Positions 43,549 through 51,639 of a DNA stretch of 64,000 nucleotides are shown in pieces. The DNA is from an uncultured Clostridia bacterium (GTDB lineage: Bacteria; Bacillota; Clostridia; Christensenellales; Pumilibacteraceae): contig CALVTM010000002.1 of NCBI GenBank assembly GCA_944362615.1, positions 229,453 to 293,452 on the forward strand, given 5' to 3'. Within the stretch, counting starts at the first letter, position 1. Every line of letters starts with the position of its first letter. The notes under the pieces were generated by a model. It saw only the letters and a list, made by a program, of their open reading frames with translations, ran no database searches and was not told where the DNA came from. Both the position numbers and the translations under genes were made by a program.

Positions 43549-45663
43549 TCAGTCTTTTACGGTAATCTGCACCCTGCCTGCACGCAGATCTTCAGCCTGC
43601 GCTTTCAGCGTGAGTTTACCCGCTTTTATTCCGCGTACAGCCACAAGCGCATGTCCGCCTATAGCCGTGACCATATCGTCATCGGCGCTCTTGCCGTACT
43701 CGTTCCCCATTGCGACTATCTCGCCTTCGCCTTCACAGCTCAAGCGGATGTCTCCGTCGTAATCGGTCACCGGCTCGCCGTTGCCGTCCGTGACCCAGAC
43801 GTCAATATATCCCAGCTCTCCGGCACCCGCGCTTATGCGTTTCGAACCGGTCAGAAGCGTTATTGATGCAGGCGCATCGGGAGTCGTCAGTGATACTCTG
43901 TCACACTCCCTTCCGCGGAGATAGCATACAGCCTCAAGTTTGCCGGGTCTGTATTCCACGTCAAAAGATGCGAACTGCTTGTTTACTCTTCCCGCAAGTC
44001 TGCGTCCTACCAGATAGTCATCAAGGTACAGCGCAACTACATCGCCCGGAGTGAATACGCGGACGCTTACCTTCTCGCCGTCCGACGCTTTCCAGTACCG
44101 GCGTCCCTCAAGCATTCCGGAGCCTTCGCCTCCTACGAGAATGAACGATCCGCCTGCTCCCGCAAGCATGGAACGGTAAAGTCCGGAATTCCTCGGCAGA
44201 CATGTGTGGTCTATATCTCCCGCAACCGTCGCACCGTGGACTATACGATCCATTCCGGAAACGGAAAAATCTCCGAGCATCATCTGATCGTATTCAGCGG
44301 AAGTCATGCTTTCATACGCATTCTCCGGCATCGTGTCTATGCGGATATTCGGCATCCCTTCGGGAGGAACGTACCCGTCCGCGCACAGACATATATCCGT
44401 GAGTGCAAGCATATTCTCGGAAGCGGATGAATAAAACCCGCATTCGTCCGCAAGCGCTATAAGCTCAGCTTCGCTCTTACCGCGCGTATCCGAACGCTTT
44501 ATGCCGCGCTCTGCAAGCTCACGTTCCGTCGGAACCGGCTTACCGAAAGCACACGCCACCGGTCTTGACGGATCCGCCGCACGTACTGCCGCAAATATCC
44601 GCTCCCTGCATTCGCTGCCCTTGCGCCCGAGGTTCTCCTCCGGCTTGTTTCCTACCGAATACATGACTACGCTCGGATGGTTGCGCAGTATCGAAACCGC
44701 AAGCGCCGCCCTTTCTTCGCAGTCGTGAGTAAACGTAAGATGAGATAAACTCCCTTCGCGCGGATGTGTCCAGTTGTCGAAAATATCGACAATCACTTTT
44801 AAACCCAGCTCGTCAGCAGCATCCAGTGCCGCCGCCGACGGACAACCTATATACCTTACGGCGTTGTATCCGAGATCGCGCAGAGCGGAAAGTTTACGAC
44901 GCTCCGCATCACGCACGGATATTTCACCGAGTATACCGTTACTGTGAGGGACCGTGGTCCCGATAAGTCCGCCCGGCTCAAACGCGCCCTGCATACGGAC
45001 ACCGAATACGGTGGACGATTCATCGAGCACATCGCCATTCTCCGTCTTCAATGAAGCTTTCATCGTATACAGATACGGCTTGTCCGTTTCGTAAGCATAC
45101 GCGCGCCGCATCTTTATCTGCACGGACGTACTCTTTTCTCCGCCCGAATAGATGAACGCTTTGGTCTTTCGGCAGGTACGCTTACCGCGGTCATTGAGTA
45201 TTTCCAGGTCAAGGATAAGTCTGCGTTTGACGCTCTCGCCCCCGGTCATGTCCGCGCTTACAGTCAGCGTCGCTTTTTCGCCGTCCGCAGAATCCGTTCT
45301 TACAAATATACCGTAAGGCTTGATATATACGTCAGACTGGGTGTAATGAAGCGTTACGCCTCTGCGTATCGCGCCGCCATCCTCCATTTCCAGAGACAGG
45401 CTGCTCCGCCCCGCCGTCATACTTCCCAGATAACACAGCTTACGCACACCGCCCATGACAGTACCCGCGCACTCTCCGTCAGCAAGTACGTCTATAACGC
45501 CGTCCGCCCCGTCTATGTCCGCATAGACGTGCGCCCCGCCGACTTCGGGTATAAGGCTGAGAACGACTTTGCCGTAGCACGGCGACTCGAACGGAAGCGA
45601 TACGTAATTGTCCCCGTTCTCGTTCACATTATGCCAACCGCGTTTTAATTCGATCGTCCTCAT
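43549..45663 (-). CDS. Glycoside hydrolase family 2-like protein with altered acid/base residue
   Basis: 704-residue protein with the GH2 layout: an N-terminal beta-sandwich, an Ig-like domain, a TIM barrel (AALDAADELGLKVIVDIFDNW) and C-terminal Ig-like domains, the first like DUF4982 (VRVFTPGDVVALYLDDYLVG). There is no signal peptide. In GH2 enzymes the acid/base glutamate follows Asn in a GNE motif; here the same place reads MYSVGNKPEE, with Lys at residue 340 (codon at 44644-44646). Normal acid catalysis is therefore doubtful unless the next Glu pair takes over. It could be a binding or degenerate member. GAGAGGG precedes the ATG at 45663. Confidence 0.78.
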   Translation of the reverse strand: MRTIELKRGWHNVNENGDNYVSLPFESPCYGKVVLSLIPEVGGAHVYADIDGADGVIDVLADGECAGTVMGGVRKLCYLGSMTAGRSSLSLEMEDGGAIRRGVTLHYTQSDVYIKPYGIFVRTDSADGEKATLTVSADMTGGESVKRRLILDLEILNDRGKRTCRKTKAFIYSGGEKSTSVQIKMRRAYAYETDKPYLYTMKASLKTENGDVLDESSTVFGVRMQGAFEPGGLIGTTVPHSNGILGEISVRDAERRKLSALRDLGYNAVRYIGCPSAAALDAADELGLKVIVDIFDNWTHPREGSLSHLTFTHDCEERAALAVSILRNHPSVVMYSVGNKPEENLGRKGSECRERIFAAVRAADPSRPVACAFGKPVPTERELAERGIKRSDTRGKSEAELIALADECGFYSSASENMLALTDICLCADGYVPPEGMPNIRIDTMPENAYESMTSAEYDQMMLGDFSVSGMDRIVHGATVAGDIDHTCLPRNSGLYRSMLAGAGGSFILVGGEGSGMLEGRRYWKASDGEKVSVRVFTPGDVVALYLDDYLVGRRLAGRVNKQFASFDVEYRPGKLEAVCYLRGRECDRVSLTTPDAPASITLLTGSKRISAGAGELGYIDVWVTDGNGEPVTDYDGDIRLSCEGEGEIVAMGNEYGKSADDDMVTAIGGHALVAVRGIKAGKLTLKAQAEDLRAGRVQITVKD

Positions 45664-45719
45664 TCTTTTCCCTCTCAATGCGGGCTCATCAATGCGAGCG
45701 CATACTCTTAGTATTTTCT

Positions 45720-45749
45720 ATTATACAACAATGCCGATTTTCAAGTCAA
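45720..45749 (-). promoter_or_regulatory. Sigma-A promoter of the GH2-like gene
   Basis: On the minus strand TTGACT, 18 bp spacer, TATAAT; leader about 50 nt with GAGAGGG. Confidence 0.7.
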
Positions 45750-45862
45750 GCAAATTATGAGCACGTTGCATACGTTGCTCCAAGTTTGTGAGTAAAAAAC
45801 AAGGTATTATTTTCTTATGTACGGTCTTATCTGCCGTGAGCATAACCCTCCGACATCTTATA

Positions 45863-47098
45863 TCACAGTATGCTTTTCCCCGTGACCCCGTCCTGATACA
45901 TAATCCAGAATCCTTTTCCGGCAGGATCGTTCGGATCGACGGCAAGCCATTGACAGTATCCGGCAAGCTCGGGCGGCGGCTCCGGCGAATACTCGCCCGG
46001 AACTCCGTAACACATGTATCTTACGGGATCACCTATCAGCCCCACGAGATAATACCTTCCGCTCGTATCGTAATCCACTTTTACCCATCTTGAATCGGGC
46101 AGCAGTTTCTCAAGCGCGGTATAACGCTCACACTTGTCGAACAGCTTCTGCAACTGATCGGATACGCTCTCGTAAAACGTAGCCCTGCCGAGTTCGGGAA
46201 CTTTGCGCGCTCCGTAATCCGCATCACTGAGTGGCAGTCCGTCAGTTACGGACGCCGCCGCTTCCCCTGCCTGCCCGTCGGCAGGCGCCGCTGTCTGCTC
46301 TGCCGTTCCGGACGCGCCTGCATGAGACTGGCGCATTTCCTGTTCATCCGAACGTACGGGTCGCACCAGTTTTTCATGACCGTCGGTATGTATGGGTCTG
46401 ATAGTGCGCTCAGATGCGTGCATCTGCTGCGGCGGAAACGGATCTTTGCCGCCATGACCGGCAGTATGCTGTACGGAATTTCCGGTTATTTCAAACGAAG
46501 TTAGAGGCTGCGCGGGATGCGCTTCTCCGCTCTCCTGCGGATTTACGATATGCTGCTGCTCGCGGGAACGCATTTCACCGCTTCCGGAAGATTGCATCGT
46601 ATGACTCTCCGGCAGAGATGACGTCAGATTTGAGCGGTAATAATTTACTTCCGCTATCTTGCCGTCGTCGTATTCCTGCGGCACTATATCGAGGAAATAA
46701 TCATCAATGCTGCGCTTTTCTTCGGGTGCGACTTCGCCGTCCGGATTGCCGCCGCACGCACGAACCGCGCGCCTGAGCCAATCTTCCATATTGCTCTGCC
46801 ACGGCATCGGACGTTTAAATCCTCCGCTCATGATGCACCTGCCGTGCATATCGCCCACCGCTGCTACAAAAGTATCGAGTTCGATATCCGGAGGGAGAGT
46901 GAACGAATATGCCGACGAAAGCGTGAATCGCCCGAAAGTGTACAGTTTACCGCCCGCCGTTATCGCCAGCACGCAATCACCGCGCACGTTTCCCGTCAGT
47001 CTGCACGCCAATGCGGACGACGTCCTTTCCAGTCTAAGACACCCGTTCTCTTCCCCTGCAAGAACGAGCAAACGTTTTTCATATATCATATGACACAC
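45863..47098 (-). CDS. Conserved Clostridia-type hypothetical protein with Gln/His-rich linker
   Basis: 411-residue protein without signal peptide. The N-terminal 130 residues form a compact domain (FVAAVGDMHGRCIMSGG). A low-complexity Gln/His/Ser linker follows (roughly residues 165-290). The C-terminal domain includes DSRWVKVDYDTSGRYYLVG and YCQWLAVDPNDP. These two domains recall a conserved but unnamed Clostridia family. The GTG at 47098 is chosen because AAGGAG lies 4 nt upstream; an ATG three codons later is the alternative. Its neighbour yyaC is divergent and sporulation-linked, but no function can be given. Confidence 0.6.
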   Translation of the reverse strand: MCHMIYEKRLLVLAGEENGCLRLERTSSALACRLTGNVRGDCVLAITAGGKLYTFGRFTLSSAYSFTLPPDIELDTFVAAVGDMHGRCIMSGGFKRPMPWQSNMEDWLRRAVRACGGNPDGEVAPEEKRSIDDYFLDIVPQEYDDGKIAEVNYYRSNLTSSLPESHTMQSSGSGEMRSREQQHIVNPQESGEAHPAQPLTSFEITGNSVQHTAGHGGKDPFPPQQMHASERTIRPIHTDGHEKLVRPVRSDEQEMRQSHAGASGTAEQTAAPADGQAGEAAASVTDGLPLSDADYGARKVPELGRATFYESVSDQLQKLFDKCERYTALEKLLPDSRWVKVDYDTSGRYYLVGLIGDPVRYMCYGVPGEYSPEPPPELAGYCQWLAVDPNDPAGKGFWIMYQDGVTGKSIL

Positions 47099-47227
47099 TA
47101 TGCTCCTTCGGATATTATATATGACGGGAGTGCGCATAATTTGACTGTTTACGGCGAATACTCACCGTTATGCCCGAATCGCAGCGGTATATGTTATCCG
47201 GTTGTTTTAGAATCCCTACTATCCGTC

Positions 47228-47233
47228 TATAAT
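47228..47233 (+). promoter_or_regulatory. -10 element of yyaC, leaderless spacing
   Basis: Perfect TATAAT ending 7 nt before the yyaC ATG. No good -35 is seen at 17 bp (TTTTAG), so the sigma factor is uncertain. Confidence 0.5.
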
Positions 47234-47240
47234 ATATCCG

Positions 47241-47774
47241 ATGACAAATATTTTCGGAAAGGACGCGCCGCACGGCGCGGATATATCCTCCGCCGTCGCC
47301 GGACTCATTCCGACAGGTGCGGAAGTAGTCGTGCTTGCAATAGGCAGCGACAGAGTGACCGGCGACTGCGTCGGTCCGATCGTAGGACACATGCTTGCGG
47401 AAAGCGGTCTGCGCGTTTACGGCAGCCTCGCTTCCCCGGTCACTGCGCTCAATGTCGGTGAAAGCTATGCTATGCTCCGCCGCAGACATCCGAAAGCGTT
47501 TGTGATCGCAGTGGACAGCGCTCTCGGCACAGACAGAGAAGTAGGCTCAGTACTTTTGCTCCCGCGCGGACTCCGACCCGCCGCTGCCGTAGGGAAAGTG
47601 CTGCCGTACGTAGGTGATCTCGGTATAGTGGGAGTAGTCGCCGCCCGCCGTCTGGGCGCCGACTCGCTCGGGAAAGTGCGCCTCGCGCTGCCGTTCAATC
47701 TCGCATCTCAAATAGCCGACGGAATACTGCAAGCCGTCATGCGGAAACGCGCGTCATGTGATCATGCCGAATAA
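47241..47774 (+). CDS. yyaC: Spore protease YyaC-family protein
   Basis: 177-residue protein of the YyaC family, which is related to the germination protease fold and made during sporulation. LAIGSDRVTGDCVGPIVGHML near residue 34 and FVIAVDSALGTDREVGSVLL are the conserved blocks; the acidic residues resemble the metal or catalytic site of hydrogenase-maturation-like proteases. Its exact role is unknown. The ATG at 47241 has no ribosome binding site and follows a TATAAT by 7 nt. Confidence 0.85.
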   Translation: MTNIFGKDAPHGADISSAVAGLIPTGAEVVVLAIGSDRVTGDCVGPIVGHMLAESGLRVYGSLASPVTALNVGESYAMLRRRHPKAFVIAVDSALGTDREVGSVLLLPRGLRPAAAVGKVLPYVGDLGIVGVVAARRLGADSLGKVRLALPFNLASQIADGILQAVMRKRASCDHAE

Positions 47775-47855
47775 CCGATGGGATCGCCGGATACTTCCGC
47801 TTCATCTCTTACGGATAAAATACCTCCACCTCCGTTTTTTACCGACGGATAAAAG

Positions 47856-47881
47856 CAGCGCCCGGCAGAAGCCGGGCGCTG
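47856..47881. terminator. Terminator between yyaC and hisC
   Basis: Eleven-base perfect stem CAGCGCCCGGC / GCCGGGCGCTG around AGAA. A-rich on the left, so on the minus strand it is followed by TTTTA; it best serves hisC. Confidence 0.8.
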
Positions 47882-47908
47882 TGCTTGTATTCGCATTCTG
47901 CGCTTTTT

Positions 47909-48991
47909 TCAAAATTGTCCGGATCCTCCGGAAAGCATTTCCCTGAGCGCACTGATAAGAACATCGGTATCTTCCCCCGTTCCTACAGTTATGCGCAGTC
48001 TGTCCTTGATCCGCGGAGAATTGAAACGGCGCACTACTATACCGCGGCTGCGCAGTCCGTTCTGAAGCTGTTCTCCGCTTACACCGGGATATTCGGCGAA
48101 CACGAAATTCGCATCGCTGTCCGGCAGTTCAAAACCGAGCTCTCTCAGCTTTGCGGTCATGCGTCCGCGCTCGTAAGTTATCTTGGACACGCACTTGTCA
48201 AAATACTCACGGTCGCGAATTGCCGCTTCAGCCGCTGCGGCAGTCACCGCATTTACCGGATAACTGTTGAAACAGTTTTTGACTGTGCGCAATGCGTCTA
48301 TAAGTTCGCTGTCGCCTATAGCATAACCGCACCTTGCGCCCGCAAGACTGCGGCTCTTTGAAAACGTCTTTACTACAAGCAGGTTCTTATGGGTGAAAAC
48401 GTCGCCCGCCATTGATCTGACATGAGAAAAATCCGCGTAAGCTTCATCCGCTATCACCGGCTTTTCTCCGTAAGCTTCGGCAAGTTCGAGCAGCGCTTCC
48501 CTTTCTTCAGCTATAGACGTGGGCGCATTCGGATTCGCGAACACGCATCCGCACGAATCGTCGGCATGCCCGATTATGCTCTTTATATCCAGCCGCATGT
48601 CGGCAGTAAGCGGCAGCTCGCGGTAGTTTACTCCGTACAGCGAACCGAATACTTTATAAAACGAGTATGTGACGTCGGCAAACAATACCGGTTTATCCTC
48701 ACCGCCGTAAAATGCGGCGAATGCAAAGGACAAGACCTCGTCGCTTCCGTTGCCGACAAACACGTTCTCTGTGTTGACGCCCTCGTATTCGGCTATCGCT
48801 CTGCGCAGACCCGAGGCGGTCGGATCGGGATACAACCTGTATTTAGCGGTATCGAACTCCCTAAGCGCACGCTCTACGGCAGGTGAAGGCGGATATGGAT
48901 TTTCGTTGGTATTCAGTTTTACCGTTTTTTCCTTCGGCTGCTCTCCCGCCGTGTACGGCGTAAGCGTGCTTGCCAGTTTACTCAGTTTCAT
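47909..48991 (-). CDS. hisC: Histidinol-phosphate aminotransferase family protein
   Basis: 360-residue class I/II PLP aminotransferase. The N-terminus KTVKLNTNENPYPPSPAV is the HisC signature, YPDPTASGLRRAIAEY follows, and the PLP lysine is in VVKTFSKSRSLAGARCGYAIG near residue 222. The arginine that binds the substrate carboxylate is in RRFNSPRIKDRLRITVG. It is expected to make histidinol phosphate; related enzymes use other amino acids such as phenylalanine. The ATG at 48991 (MKLSKLAS) has ACGGAG 7-8 nt upstream; a longer reading has none. No other his genes are adjacent. Confidence 0.85.
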   Translation of the reverse strand: MKLSKLASTLTPYTAGEQPKEKTVKLNTNENPYPPSPAVERALREFDTAKYRLYPDPTASGLRRAIAEYEGVNTENVFVGNGSDEVLSFAFAAFYGGEDKPVLFADVTYSFYKVFGSLYGVNYRELPLTADMRLDIKSIIGHADDSCGCVFANPNAPTSIAEEREALLELAEAYGEKPVIADEAYADFSHVRSMAGDVFTHKNLLVVKTFSKSRSLAGARCGYAIGDSELIDALRTVKNCFNSYPVNAVTAAAAEAAIRDREYFDKCVSKITYERGRMTAKLRELGFELPDSDANFVFAEYPGVSGEQLQNGLRSRGIVVRRFNSPRIKDRLRITVGTGEDTDVLISALREMLSGGSGQF

Positions 48992-49005
48992 TGTTTTATC
49001 TCCGT

Positions 49006-49041
49006 AAAAAATATTGCGGGACGACAACACTGCCGTCCCGC
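49006..49041 (-). terminator. Terminator of the PrsA-like gene
   Basis: On the minus strand GCGGGACG / CGTCCCGC stem followed by a T-rich stretch (AATATTTTTT). Confidence 0.75.
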
Positions 49042-49065
49042 ATATCCGTTTTATTCTTTATCCGG

Positions 49066-51549
49066 TCAGGCGTGATCGTGACCTTCGTGAGAATCGTCAG
49101 TCGTGCCTTCCTCTTCCTCTTCTTCAGCCGCTGCCGTCTCTTTATACTGCTCTTCAAAGTCATCAAGATAACTTTCAAATCTGTCTTTATGAACTACGAT
49201 TATTCCGTCCTGATTGAAATAACCGTTTGCCATGGAGTAAGACCAGTTGTTGTAGAAGTTATCCTGGTTTGTGGAAACGTCCTCTACATAAGCAGCTCCT
49301 GCCGTTGTCTTTTCAGCGGGCGTGAGGTAGTCGTCAAACGCAAGGCTCTGTCCTACCTTGGGAACTACGTTGAGGTACATGATGTGCCAGCCGTAGTCGG
49401 TGAGTACGGGAATGGATATGCTGCCGACTTCCACTTCGCCGCTCTCAGGCGTGAACGCATCGTCGTTGACATAGTCATCATTGGAATCGGAATCCTTGTA
49501 TTCGGCAAGGCTCATATTGTTGCGGTAAGCATTGTACAGAGCGCGAGACTCAGTCGCAAACTCGATCATATACGTCTCTTCAAGTCCGCCCTCGTCTTCC
49601 GGCGTTGCCGTAACGGCGTATCCCATCTCGTTGTCGAATATTCCGTCGTCCGTATTGTAAGTATAGATCAGCTCATCAAACGTCTCTGCGGCTTCCTTCG
49701 CGTTGCCTGCGACAGCAGACATTCCGGAAAGGATTTCATTGTACGCCTGCTGTATCGTATACGTTCTGGACGTGTCTTCCTCTCCGTCGACATGCTTATA
49801 TACTTCTACAGCCATGCCGAGCTCTCTGCGGTATTCTTCTACCTCAGCATCCGAATGACCCGCCTTCTTATAGCTGTCAAGCGCTGCTGTCTGGTCGTCC
49901 GAGAAAGGAATGAGTATGTGCTTTACCCAGAATATCTCATCGTCCGCATAATAGAGTATCGTGTTTCCGTCCGTCGCGTCAGAGTAATAAGACTGGATAT
50001 TGCTCTTATACTCGGACTTCTGACGGGCAAGCTCCTCTGCAAATGCCTCACGGGCAACGCTCTCTTTTGCTTCGATATCGCTTACAAGATAACTGCGAAG
50101 TCCCGCCGTCTTCAAGGTATAGTCCTGAGACTCTCCGTACATCGTCCATATAACGTCATAGGTATACAGGCTGGTGTAAAGCTTATCCGTACCCTCTGCC
50201 GTCGTTATCATGTTGCGCATCTCGGCAACTTCGCTCTCATAATCGGCACGCTCGTCAGCGGATATTGCACGCTCGTCATCAACGTACTCTTCTATAACGT
50301 CTACGAATTTACGCATTCCCGCGCGCTTAAGGGAGTTTATCGCCGGATCATCAGACTGTCCGATACATCTGTCAGGCTCCTGAGTGATATGCCAGACCTT
50401 ATAGTCCTCCATCGATTCTCCGGAAGTGCTTCCCTCCGGAGGCGCCGGAAAAGTCGTTCCGCTTTCGTTTTCGCCCTCTTCTATACCGGGATATACGTAG
50501 CCGAAATCCTCTGCAACTTCTTCATAAAGCGTCTCAAGTGCGGTATCGATCTGATCATAGATCTGCTTGTTTACCTGATTCATTTCAGGCACGCCCCACT
50601 CGACGTATCCGCCGCTGACAGCCATCTCAGCTTCGGCGTACGTAAGATACTGGGTATAAAATTGCTCTATAAATTCGTCAAAGCACTCGTCTATGGTATA
50701 ACCGTCGCTGTTATAAAGCGTATAGCCGTTCGAGTTGAACGTGCTTACCAGCGTTTCTTTATAGAATGCTTCGTACCTGGTGGAAGCGGTAGCCGTTACG
50801 GATACATGGACGTTTTCTTCCCATTCCCATGTATCATGCTTGACATCGGGAGCAATCCCGCTCATCGTGTATTCAACAACGGGAAGCTCTGCATCGTAGT
50901 TCGCGGCACCGGACGCCGTCGTCGACGGAATTCCGTTGACGGTAACGTCACCGGCTTTGGTCGTACCGTCCTTTACACTTGTCCACAGCGCATAACGTGC
51001 GGAATCCGTATATATAAGTCCGTCGAATCTGTATTCGGTCGCCGTATAGCTTCTGCTTACATCGTCGGCATTATCGTTCTTCGTGTAGATAACGAAGTAT
51101 CCGTCTCTGTTCTTGCCGTCTATGTCAACAAAAATATTGTCACTGTCCTTCGTTACACCGGTCTCTATCGGACGCGTGTAATCAAGTCCGTCGCTGCCCT
51201 TCTCATAACCGACGTACAACATCTCGCCCGCCGCATTGGTCGCGGGTACATGGATGGGATAGCCGTCATGATCGCGGAGCACTGCCGATACCACGGTATT
51301 TGTCGTTTTACCGAAATCAGCGGACGAAGGATCATTGTTGATCTCGTAAACGGGATTTCCGTAAGGATCCTCGTAATCCACTTTAATGGGGATCTCATAA
51401 GTATACTCGATGGGATTGATCTCGAGTATGGTCTGCGACATATCGGCATCTTCGTCATACTCAAATATAGTACAACCGGTAAGAAGTGCCGCCGACATGA
51501 CTGCCGTAAGCGCAAGCGCTATTATCTTTTTTGTTCTTGTCTTTTTCAT
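49066..51549 (-). CDS. PrsA/SurA-like peptidyl-prolyl isomerase lipoprotein, His-rich C-terminus
   Basis: 827-residue predicted lipoprotein: signal segment ending in ALLTGC near residue 26. The C-terminal half contains parvulin-like sequence (VKHILIPFSDD near residue 545 and the PVLTDYGWHIMYLNVV motif near residue 703). The rest is helical, as in foldases that help exported proteins fold outside the membrane. The pth-mfd-foldase gene order is common in Clostridia and supports this. The tail is EEEEEEGTTDDSHEGHDHA, with alternating His and acidic residues that may bind metal. It is much longer than B. subtilis PrsA (about 290). A sigma-A promoter lies upstream, so it is not only read from mfd. 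Confidence 0.78.
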   Translation of the reverse strand: MKKTRTKKIIALALTAVMSAALLTGCTIFEYDEDADMSQTILEINPIEYTYEIPIKVDYEDPYGNPVYEINNDPSSADFGKTTNTVVSAVLRDHDGYPIHVPATNAAGEMLYVGYEKGSDGLDYTRPIETGVTKDSDNIFVDIDGKNRDGYFVIYTKNDNADDVSRSYTATEYRFDGLIYTDSARYALWTSVKDGTTKAGDVTVNGIPSTTASGAANYDAELPVVEYTMSGIAPDVKHDTWEWEENVHVSVTATASTRYEAFYKETLVSTFNSNGYTLYNSDGYTIDECFDEFIEQFYTQYLTYAEAEMAVSGGYVEWGVPEMNQVNKQIYDQIDTALETLYEEVAEDFGYVYPGIEEGENESGTTFPAPPEGSTSGESMEDYKVWHITQEPDRCIGQSDDPAINSLKRAGMRKFVDVIEEYVDDERAISADERADYESEVAEMRNMITTAEGTDKLYTSLYTYDVIWTMYGESQDYTLKTAGLRSYLVSDIEAKESVAREAFAEELARQKSEYKSNIQSYYSDATDGNTILYYADDEIFWVKHILIPFSDDQTAALDSYKKAGHSDAEVEEYRRELGMAVEVYKHVDGEEDTSRTYTIQQAYNEILSGMSAVAGNAKEAAETFDELIYTYNTDDGIFDNEMGYAVTATPEDEGGLEETYMIEFATESRALYNAYRNNMSLAEYKDSDSNDDYVNDDAFTPESGEVEVGSISIPVLTDYGWHIMYLNVVPKVGQSLAFDDYLTPAEKTTAGAAYVEDVSTNQDNFYNNWSYSMANGYFNQDGIIVVHKDRFESYLDDFEEQYKETAAAEEEEEEGTTDDSHEGHDHA

Positions 51550-51606
51550 TTAATCTTTCTCTCAAAAGCCGGTTTTTACACGGCATTTTACAAATGGTCT
51601 TTTCAA

Positions 51607-51635
51607 TTATACATAAAGCTCCGGCAAATTGCAAG
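51607..51635 (-). promoter_or_regulatory. Sigma-A promoter of the PrsA-like gene
   Basis: On the minus strand TTGCAA, 17 bp spacer, TATAAT; leader about 50 nt with GAGAGAAAG. Confidence 0.7.
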
Positions 51636-51639
51636 CGAT

